Origin: Siphonodentalium dalli
Lineage: Eukaryota; Mollusca; Scaphopoda; Gadilida; Siphonodentaliidae
Direction: 5' to 3'
NCBI GenBank assembly: GCA_032622095.1
Contig: CP136066.1
Coordinates: 151,912,224-151,976,223 of the forward strand
Length of the DNA: 64,000 nt
The first letter of the stretch is position 1, and each line of letters starts with the position of its first letter. Shown one piece after another: positions 49,401-61,400 of this stretch. Made by a program: the position numbers and the translations under genes. The notes below the pieces were generated by a model that was not told the DNA's origin, ran no database searches, and worked only from the letters and a program-made list of their open reading frames with translations.

Positions 49401-52400
49401 AATTGTTAGATAGGATCGAAAAGGTGACAGGAAAGCCTGTACATCATTTTCTCAAGCGAGGGAAATTCTTTTCTCATAGGTGAGTTCAACAGATACATGT
49501 CTACAGAGTAAATATTCCTATTTGAATTTTCACAAGGGACACTTATTGGGACAATGGAATTGTTCATTGTGCCAATAATTAATCAAATTCATTATTATTT
49601 GATACAACAAGTTTTGGGACTATCCTGGAATCAGCTTGTCCATCAGTCTGTTGGGGCGTCTAATCATCCGTCTTTTTTTAAAGTTTAGCACAGATATTTA
49701 GTACCAAGGAAACTTGTGCACCTGCAAGGTCTGTCTGACTTACCCTGAGTTATCCCCCTTTTTCGACTTACAAAATTTTCACAACATGTAGAACTTTTCC
49801 AAGCTTGTATTCTTACATTTTTCAGTCAATTTTTTAAAACTTATCACAGAGGCTGATTGGGGAGACATTGTATATTTAGGGGCTGATGTTCACTGCTGTA
49901 GATATGTGTTAAGTTTAGTCATGTAAGCTATATGTTACAGTACAATTTAGTCATTTAATAACTAAAATATTCATGTTGAACTTTTGATAAAATGTTGCAA
50001 ACAAACAAAAATAGAGTAAAATTTCTCTTATTTGTTTCCTACCACCTCACTAATAAACTATGAAATTTTAATATTGCTTTGAATCTGCCACATATGACTC
50101 TTATTAATTAAAATGAGCCCTGGTAATTAGTAAGCGCCAACAATAATTGAACACTGAAAAAAAAATAGAAAACTTGCCAAGATTTGTTACATAACCACAT
50201 GGCTCATTATACGTGTATTTGAAAATTGTATCATTTTGAGTGATTTGTTTATGTGAAGAAATATCTAAATTTATCAAATTGTTTTGCCATATTGAAAGTG
50301 AAATGAAAATTGAGGTACATGGCACGTGCGTTTGTTAAAACTCGCAACTTCACCCATTAGTTACCTCAATTATGCATTTTATCTTCTGCAAATTAGGAGA
50401 TATAGAAACTTCCCAGAAGGGAAAAAGTAACTAAAAACAATGTTAATTTGAGACTATAGATACTTCTCGGAAGATGAGGCTTAAGCAGAATGAGGTCCAA
50501 CAGAGTGTGAATTTGGTGATACTAGCATCACTAAATTCACCCTCTGGGGCCTCATTCTGCAAATGACAGACACACTATTTGCAGACTATTCTGAATGTCT
50601 CTTGTTCTTGCATGTATTTGACATTAATGAGATCCTATTACAGAGACATGCATACAATACTGAACATGTATGAACAGAAGAAGCCATTTTATCTGTACAC
50701 AGGAAGAGGACCATCATCTGAAGCCATGCACCTGGGGCATCTTATTCCATTCATCTTTACAAAGTGAGTAAGGCGATTAACCCTTTCAGTGCCAAGGCCG
50801 ATTTTTGTATCAACCCATATTTCCTTGATCATTTTTCAAATTTATTGATTATAATAATGTGATACATTGATGGAAAGAGCTCTTTCCATCAATGTATCAC
50901 ATTATTATAATCAATAAATCGGACTTGGCACTGAAGGGGTTAAGTATATATCTGCTTCTCTAGTAACAGCGATGCAGAGTAGATTATAGCTTAGAAAGGG
51001 AAGCCTAACTGTCTTAGTAAAGTGTAAGTCGGTATGAATTGTTGTAAGCGAATTGCTTGTTAAGTATGATAACATAGGTAATTAGGTATTTGGTGTACCA
51101 ATACTTTTTGTATTAAAATGTAGTGTACATGTAACTGATTTCGCTTGGGTTAAGCTATTCAGCCATGCAAAGCAGTTTATGGCTGTATTAAATGTAAGAT
51201 ATTTTCTGAAATTTCAAAGCTGGAAAAATAGTTTTCAACATTTAAGAGTGAAAAGGGCAGCATTTGATGTTGAATCGATAACCGCATCAAAACAATTATT
51301 ATTATAAAAAATTTAGTACGTGTCAGATTGTGAAAGAACTAACAGGTAATGTTATTTGTATTTTTCAAACCAAGGATGGTTTTCGTCCAAATGTTTTATC
51401 CAAGCATACGGGTTTTACCTCTATGACCTCATATTTACCTACTAAACCCTTTGAATATTTTATACTCAGTAATTAGAAATATATCGGCTACCGGTAATTA
51501 TAAATAACCCATTTGCGAGTAAAATGATTAATATCTTGATTTCCACTCATTCATTTGTATGGATATTCAGCTAATAAGAAACATACTCACACAGATTGTT
51601 TAACTTTTGACCTGAAACAATAAGTGAATATGGTTCCTTCAATATGATGTTTCTCTACCTGTCCCCTGCATAAGTTATCTGAACATCTGACACATTTAAA
51701 AGAATAAACCATTCTGTACAATCTGTTGTATATTTTTAGAACTTAATGGATTCAGATAGCTGGGATTAGGTTATAAGCTTTTTTTTTTACAATTGTGTTG
51801 AATCACTTGCATCTGACTTTTGTGTGTGGAGTTATCCCCCTTTTTATCCCTCGCCAAATTAAAAATTTGCGGGGGATATAGTAATGGGTTCCGTCTGTCC
51901 GTCTGTCCATCGCACAGTCTGTTTGTCCGTCCATCCCGAATTTGTAAGAGTCATAACTTGAACAAATGTAAACGGATTTCAAAGATTTGTGGTATATGAG
52001 TTCACCTGACCATTACCTAGAATGAGTTCACAAGCCAGGTCTGGCCGGATATTTTTACCGGAGTTATTGGACTTTGTTTATTATTTTTGTCGAATTTACC
52101 AAATAGCAAATAGACGACGTCACAGGGCTCATTTCCACAAATCTCAACGGATTTCAAAGATATTGGGTATATAAGTTCACCTGACCATTACCTAGAATGA
52201 GTTCGCAAGCCAGGTCTGGCCAGATATTTTTACCGGAGTTATTGGACTTTGTTTATTATTTTTGTCGAATTTACCAAATAACAAATAGACGATGTCCCAG
52301 GGCTCATTTCCACAAATCTCAACGGATTTCAAAGATATTTGGTATATGAGTTCCCATGACCAGTACCTAAAATGAGTTCGCAAGCCAGGCTTTTTGACAA

Positions 52401-55400
52401 AATCCCACCTCTTGTTTAGCGCATACTGAGAATGTAAACATTATTGAGAATGCACTTCCCCAACTGCACAATTCGGCGGGGGATACCGCCGTCTGCGACT
52501 GCTTGTTCTACTTAAAAAATGCAACCTGCAGATATTTAGTATCATGGGTACCTGCGTTTATGAGTTCCGTCAAAACTTTTTTGGTGGAGTTATTCCCCTT
52601 TTTTAATGGATAATTTTGTCTGAGTTTTTTTCCTACATTTTTCAGTGCACTTGAACTTTCTCAAGATGCATAATTTTGTCTGCGCTTGTATTCCTACATT
52701 TTTTTTTTTTTTTTAATAATTTTTATTTGGTCATAAACATAGAAATATAACATACATATCAATTCATATTATAAGGGTTGTCACAAATTGCAATTGGTGG
52801 TGAATGAAAGTTTTTCAATTCGTCTTATATTTAGAGGGGTTTGAGGGGCCAGGGTGTTTCTTTTGAATAAAGTGTTTTCCCCTTTTAAACCACATTGTTT
52901 GGTTTTTATGGTGTTTTAACTGTCGTGAACTCTCCTGTTTGACACTATGGTATATAAAACATCATTTACAATCTTGATTTTATTGTACACAATGTGCATC
53001 TAATTAGTTCGCCCAATGTGATGATATGCATATAAAACAAGGCGGAATATTTTGCAGTTAAAATTTCAATCAGTCCTTTAATTTGTAAGGAATATATACA
53101 CATGGGAATGTAAGTATAACAAATGAATGTCCTTCTCAATGCTACTACATGGTTGTGAAGAAAAAAGAATAAAAACAAATAGTCAAATTTTGTATGAACC
53201 CTTCGTGTTCACACCATTTGTCAAAATTCACCTCACATCCATGCAATGACATTGAAAAAGACAATAATCTGTTAAATGTATTCCTACATTTTCCAGTCAA
53301 ATATTTTGTTAAAACTTGGCACAGAGGCCAATAAAGCACTTTTTCTTGATTTTACCCCGAAAAATAATATTGAGGAACTTCTCAAATCACAATGTGAGTA
53401 TATCCATCTATATGTGCATCTGACTTACCTTTCCATCACATGGATAAAACTATACTCCCATATTTCAGCAATAATTTCAAATAATTTATTCATTGAAAAA
53501 GGACTCAATGACATATTGGCGAGCACCCACTGAGTATACTGATTGCTGATTGGTTAAACCGGAATCATGTGTAAATTGCTTCATAATTATTGTTACATAT
53601 AGGAATATAATGGCAACTTGGATTCAAATATTGATTTGGGGAGATTAACATTACATACATCAATACATGACAATTTAAAAAAAAAAGTAGGTTTCTTATA
53701 GATAATTATTGACTTTAATGCATGATATATTTTCTCCTGTGCTATTGAGGTACCCAATACCCATTAGCCATTGCCAGCTGTGATTTTTGTGTTCAGCATC
53801 TGTTTTCGAAGTTTCAGAACAGTTTATCCTAGAATTGTGTATTTTAATTGGAAAATATAGATTTTACACAATCGATTGGCATTGGAATTTTAAGAATCGG
53901 TTCAGGCGTTTGTGAATTATGGCGATTAGAAGCGATGAGGTATCTGAAAAGTAAACTCCCTTGTTAAATATATATTGCTTATCGATGCACTTTTTAAAGT
54001 GGCACGCTCATTTTAAACTGATATATTTTTTAATTTATATTCTACTCGTTTTAACGACATGCCCCTGTGCTTTCCAGAGCATAAACATTTCCACCACTGG
54101 CTACCATGGGGATATTCTTAGTCACATGGGACAGCCCACCTCTAGTTGAATTTGGCATGTTTCCCTTAAAATAGCACTCATTCAAGGATAACTCCAACCA
54201 AATGTTTAGTATTTATGCAGTTAATCATACTGACCATAAAAGTTATATCTAGGAATTTTCATACAGTAATGCTCTAATTAATCGACTCCTTAACCACAGC
54301 AGAATTATGGGTAACATTCCAGGATTTAGTCGGAAGTATGGCTTGTTGCCATTCATCGGAAAGATCTCACTGAGAGCTTTCCGATGAATGGCAACAAGCC
54401 ATATTTCCAACTAAATCCTGAAAAGTTACCCATAATTCTGCTGTGGTTAAGGAGTCGATTAATTAGAGCATTACTGTAGCAATCAAACTCATTTCTTGGC
54501 TTAGGTGAGCCAATATATTTGGTGATAACTTTTTTGAGATGTTTAGATTGCTTTTACCCATTTTAATAGATGGCTTCAAGATACATTTGATGTTCCGCTG
54601 GTAGTTCAGCTGACTGACGATGAGAAGTTTCTATGGAAGGACCTCAGTTTAGAGGAAGCCAGGAGACTCTCAAGCGAAAATGCTAAAGACATTATTGCAT
54701 GTGGATTTGATGTTGACAAGACATTCATATTCAGTGATATAGATTATATAGGGTGAGAATAGTATGTTTTGTAAATAGAACCAGGAGACTCTCAAGCGAA
54801 AATTCTAAAGACATTATTGCATGTGGATTTGATGTTAACAGTACATTCATATTCAGTGATATAGACTTTATAGGGTGAGAATAGTATGTTTTATAAATTC
54901 ATCCAAGATTACTAATTAAATGGTGTTAAACATTCTCCATCTTTGGTTGAAAGAATTGAAAAAAGGGGAAATTTGTAGTGGTGGAGTTTGAATTTCAGAA
55001 TCACCCACCTATTTTGCTCATAGCTATCTTACTTTGTTGGCAATAATTAAAGACATATCATGTACTTGTTCGTGTGTGTGAAACTGATCAGCTAGTATGC
55101 AGGTGCTATGTCAACTGGAGGAATGTACCATTTACTAACATCGCCGAAAATCTGAAGCAAATTGACCGCCACTCCATAGAAAACATCTCTGAACTATGCT
55201 CAAATGTAAATATTTACTACTCGATTCGGAACGCATCTATCGGCGATAAACTAAAGAAAACAATTTTGCCATCGAGAGTCACTGCATTTAATTAATATAT
55301 ACTTTTAAGAATGACGGTGTGTGTTGTCAATTTGGATATAATATTTGTAAAAATTACTACTTTGAACAAGATTATTCTCCATTTATATCTGATCACCCTA

Positions 55401-58400
55401 CCGGAGTGTTTCACATCACTTTAAGCAAATCCTTGTTTCTATCGTTTGTTACACCCCCACTCTCGAAGAGAATGGGGGATATACTGGATTAACCTCATCT
55501 GTCCATTCGAACATTTATATGTTTGTTATTCCGTCGAGCTGTCCGTCAGTCCGGGCAGATTTCTCAAACAATGGTTGTGTGATCTGAATGAAATTTGTTA
55601 TGGATGATCACTACTATGAGGGCATCCAATGGAGAGTTCAATCGTTTTTTCCGTTCTAGAGTTATTCATCTTTGTTTATCTGGAAATGTTGGTTTTTTGT
55701 CCATCTGGGCAGGTATCTCAAACACCGGTGTCAGATCTGAATGAAAGTTGGTATGGATGTTCACTACTATGAGGGCATTCAATGGAGTGTTCAATTCTTT
55801 TTCTGGATTTTCTGGTCTAGAGTTATCCATCTTTGTTTGTCTGGAAATGTTGTTTTTTATGTCTGTCCACCACTGGTTGTAGAATCTCAATGAAATTTGA
55901 AATAATGAGGGCAATCATTGTTTTCCTGTTTTCCATTCTAGAATTATTCATCTTTGTTTATTTGGAAGTGTTGGATCTCCACCACTGGTAGAAGGATATC
56001 AATGCAATTTGGTATGGATATTCACTACTATGATGGCAATCAATTGAGTGTTCAATTGTCATTTTGTTCATGTTTTCCATTCTAGAGTTATTTATCTTTG
56101 TTTATATGAAAATTTTGCAATTTTTTTCCCCCGTCCTAGCAGATATCTCAACCATACTTTGTCGGTTTGAATTTGCCGCCATGGGGGTATACCAGCACCA
56201 CCGGTGCAACCTCTTGTGGAACTTATTATCTGAACATTTCCCTCCAATGAATATGAACCATTCTGTTCTTGTATTATCTTTTTTCTGTCTGTCATTTGCT
56301 TTTATTACCTGAACACAGATTTTGGAGACATCTTCTACACAAAATGTCCCATTTCTAGCTGCATTTCTCACTATTTTTGTCCCAGGGAGAAGTATCTTCT
56401 CTCTCATATACCAGTATGCAACTATGTGTATGTCACAACAGCATATTTAAAGTATAAATTTATCCCATCAGGTTTTTATTAGTAACAAGAAAAGTTTGCC
56501 TTAATGACTACAAGGTAGTCGAAAACATGTTTATGGACCTTCAGCTTTCTTGCTATTGGTGAAGCCCCTTTTTTGATGCCACCAAAGCACCAACCATGAG
56601 ATCCTGTTCTATCCCATAAAGACCTGAAAAAATCACTAAGCATAGCTGTTAACAAAAATGATATCTATTTCCAAAACTGAAGCAGAAATAATGGGTGGGA
56701 GGGTGGGTGCACAAAAAAGTATCAACCGCTTCCGACGGCCGCTTACCCAAAAGAGAATGCGCTAGACAAAATAGTTCCTCTCTCAATATCGATGTGCGTA
56801 GTTCATCGCTTTATCATCACATTGCTTTAGGACAAATGAAGCAATTATCTCAGTTGACAATAATAATTGCCATTGATGAACCATGAGGAATTGAAGCTGG
56901 TGGATGGATTGATTGGTATTTACCCAGTGAATGATTTCTCTCTCACGCCGTGTGCAGTTGACTGTAATTGCATCAGATCTATTTATAGTTATCACTGGTT
57001 TACTTGTTGATGCTCGTTTCAAGGCAACCTAGTGGGATAAATGAGTCGCTGACAGCTATTGCTGTGGCGGCTCTGTTTTGCTGATTATAATGAGCTCTTG
57101 TGTTGCATAATACTTTTTGGATCATAGAAGGGCGATGATGGAGTGTAAATGGAACTTCTGTCATTGTTATTTCTGACTGATAGCTTCCTGGTCAACCATG
57201 GAAGTTGGTTATTGTGTCTTCTTGATGTGTGGCGTGTGCTCGTCTAAAGTTTTCAGGATCCCATCTTTGAATCTGGTTCAGATGTCATTGATATCCGAGG
57301 TTGCTGGTAGTTGCCTGATATCCTCGATTAGAATTCTAATTTTCAGGTCAATCTCAGCCAATATAATCACTAACTTGTTGGTAATAATTATTCCTACATA
57401 TTTTATCATATTCAGATTGAACCTTTGAGCTAATTGGAGGTATCTTATTTAATATATTTAGTATGTAGAATTCCCATATGAAAACACAGCTCATGTTTGA
57501 ATTCCAGCTCACCTGCCCACATTGACCAGACCTGTCACCAAGTTAACCTCTTCACTGCCGAACGACGTCGTGTGCTGAGTCGTTGACGTTCTTGACATTT
57601 TGCAGTGGATAAATATAATGGAAATGACGCGAAAACCATACAACTGACTTCGTGTAAAGGCTATTATCATGCACAATCATTGAACATCGTACATTGTTGG
57701 AAACTTGGAGATACACTTGTCCAGTTGCACTAATTTCTGAGTTCCCAATGATGAATGATGGCCACCTATTAGTGCGCTGAAGTAGGTCTGTAGGTACTAC
57801 AGACCATATACCGTAGCACACAATATGCACTTTTATGTCTAATAGATACGGATGTCATTGCAGCGAAGAGGTTAAAAGAGCCAAAACAAGTGTATATATA
57901 ATCACTGACAATGCCTTTATTTAGATGGTTGATCTAAATGCATAACAATCTCTTCATTTATTTACTATTTCAGCCAAAGTACAGAATTCTACAAAAGTAT
58001 GTGTAGGGTTCAAAAGCTTGTGACATTCAACCAGGTGAAAGGGATATTTGGATTCGGTGATAGTGACTGTATAGGGAAAATCAGCTTTCCAGCCATCCAA
58101 GCTGCACCAAGTTTTAGCTCTTCATTTCCACAAATATTCAATAACAGATCTGATATTCCATGTCTCATTCCCTGTGCCATTGACCAGGTCAGTTAAAGAC
58201 ATATTATTTGCTTATTTTAGTGAATCAGCCTGACAAGCATGCACTATGCCAAATGGAGGAATTGCCGCAATGAATTAATATTGCTGAATATTGGTGTAGA
58301 CATATTTATTTTTAACCACCGCTCACTACCTCTATTGTCTACATAAAGCCTGCCCAGTTAACATTACTTTTACTTCATCCAGGTAGCTTTATTAGGTATC

Positions 58401-61400
58401 GTAGCTTTATTAAGTTATTACTACTTTTATGACAAGTATATATGGAAATTGCATAAGTGACTAGGGATGACAAATGGCTTAAATGATGTCATTGTGATTT
58501 TGGGAAATTGTTTCATCCATAATTCACTGTAATTGATACAAAATGTGTAAAATAGAGAGTAATCATTTGTTTCCGAGAATTACGTTAAATAATTCACGAG
58601 AGGCGAGAGACGTCGGTAAGAAATGAGTGCGCGTTAGCATGCAAGTTTCTTACCCAAACGTCTCCCACCTCGAGTGAATTATTGAACGTAATTCTCGGAA
58701 CTAATTGATTACTCTATTTATTACACTTCTGCATCAATTTGGTTCTCCAAATATGATTAAAACACACAGAATTAATATATGAAGGTCCCGATGTGGAGAA
58801 AGATCAATCATCGAATATTCAGTCTAGATCAGTAAGTGACGTAACGTCAATGACATCACGGGAAATGACATAATTCACTAGTGACATTACCATTTCTAAT
58901 TAACAGCGTTTTCAACGGAAATCGCGCATAGGAGTGTAATAAAAGGATATAATATATTACTAATATAACATATATACATTACAGTCATATTTTGATGATG
59001 GGAGCTGTCCTGATGCATTATTGAAGACCTGTGTCTGTGCATTCTCTTATATATATGAGCCTCCCTATGGGAGACTTTCTCATCATGTGCCATCATCATT
59101 AATCATTTGCATTGATCGAGACATGTTAGTTTGTCACAAAAACAAACATGATAACGCATTGTGCTACACTGATTTTCAACCAATTTTGTGAAATATGATT
59201 TTGGATTATACCTCTGTTATCAAAATCACAAAACGCCAATATCCATTCCATACTCAACTACGGTAATATAGTTAAATATAACTACAGTAATGCCCTAAAT
59301 AATGACTCCTTAACCACAGCAGAATTATGGGCAATTTTTAGTTTAGGATTTAGTTGGAAATATGGCTCGTTGCATTCATCGGGAAGCTCTCTGCTGTGGT
59401 TAAGGAGTCAATTATTTAGGTCATTACTGTACATAAGCATAAACAATTTAGTATTAACTTAGAATACAAGAATATTGTATTAAAGATAGTGAATCTCTTC
59501 CAAGCCTGCATATAGTGTGTCTGTCATTTGTAGAAGGAGGTCTCCAGAGGGTGAATTTTCCTGTTATGAGATCACCCCATTAGTCATAAGAAAGGAGTGT
59601 TGTAAGGGAAGCCTACAGTAATGTCCTAAATAATCTACTTCTTAACCACAGCAGAATTATGGGTAATTTTTCAGGATTTAGTCTGAAATATGGCTTGTTG
59701 CCATTCATCAGAAAGCTCTCACTGAGAGCTTTCCGATGAATGGCAACAAGCCATATTTCCGTCTAAATCCTGAAAATTACCCATAATTCTGCTGTGGTTG
59801 ATGTCGTTTATTTAGGGCATTACTACTGTATAATAGTTAAATGTAGGGTGTACCTGACCTGTGAGTTGTCCCCCAAAAAACATATTAATTCTTTATGAAA
59901 TTTTATATATTATTTACATATGAGAAGGTCCTGGAATTTGGGTCCGATCTGACCATTTCTGAGAGAGTTGTCACCTTTCTCGACTGTTGTGGTTTACTCC
60001 CATGGAAATGCATATCAAGTTCGAATTATTGATTCCATTTTATTTTGATGTCCGGATTATTCATATAAAGATGTATATCAAGCCATATGACACAAAATGG
60101 TGAATTTGCGACCAAGCGTCATTTTGTTGATTATGAGAGCGGAGAAGGGAACTGCATTGCTTCGATGAATGAACTAATTTTTCATGTTTCAGGATCCTTA
60201 TTTTAGAATGACCAGGGATGTAGCTCCCAGAATGCATTGCCATAAACCAGCTTTACTCCATTCAACATTCTTCCCTGCACTGCAAGGTGCACAGAGCAAG
60301 ATGAGTGCCAGTGACGTGAACACATCAATATTTCTAACAGATACAGACAAGCAGATAAAAAATAAAGTGAGTTCACATTTTCGTTTAAATCACGTCATTA
60401 ATCTCTACTATACCTACGTTAGCTCAACTTGACAACGTCAAGTTTGAGCTATTGCCATGGGTTGTCAACCGTCATCCATCTGTGTGTGTGTGTCCATCAA
60501 CAATTTCCTTTGGCACATCCTACAGGCCACATCCCTCGTCAGATTGTCACCAAACTTCATATGGATCCTTTGAGTGACCTCTAGTTTAGTTGATGCATGT
60601 TCCATATTAATTTATTTCACGTTAGTCGAAGGTCCTGCTCAAGATTACATGATTTAGGCAACTTATTTTGCTAGCGAATTTGATGATAAACATGAATTGA
60701 TTATCCCAGGGTGTAAGTAATGCAAATTTCCTTAAATAATTTTTTTTATGTTTGATATATACTTATGACTTATTGCGCATATTTTATTTGAAAATTGGTC
60801 TAAGATAAATTTTGATTATCTTTGTATAAACTGTAATAATGCTTTGACTGAGAAATCAACCCATTCTGAGACAATGAAAAGTAATTTTTAATCAAATTTT
60901 ATATTAAATTGTTTTTTGAAATTTCTTTGGCTTTATCTATTGATCTTGTCTTTGACGTGTTTGCGACAGGACTGTGCATATGAAGCCCTGCACTTTTCAA
61001 TTGGTTTAAAATACCATTTCTGTTTACCAGTAATCAATTTTCATTAGCGGGTGTTAACTGTTGAGCTTCTTGGAAATTCTTAATTCTTAGGGGTGCCACG
61101 AATAATCGTATTATCGATGAACCGTTGATACAATAGATAATCGATTGCCATTTCCTTCATCGATTAATCTGCATTATTTATTTCGACGTCGGAAAATCTC
61201 GGGGATTATTGATTACTGTGTTTGTTTTACAGAGTTTGATCTTCAACCGAAGGGTTAACAACCTTTGATCACGTATCAACATGAACTTATGGCGACGTCA
61301 TTGTATATTTATGCTTGAAAGGCGGCACTATGTCTTTGAAATGTGCCGACTGTCACCGTGTTCAATGAACTGAATGCACTCGCCCTTGAATCTGATTGGA

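Noticed and set aside
55074-55295. 73-codon frame in WARS1 intron 4
   Set aside because: Looks protein-like, but no motif is known to me and part of it is repeated at about 58245; probably repeat-derived.
56102-56407. 101-codon minus-strand frame in WARS1 intron 4
   Set aside because: No recognisable domain; overlapping frames on both strands; no codon-use or splice evidence.
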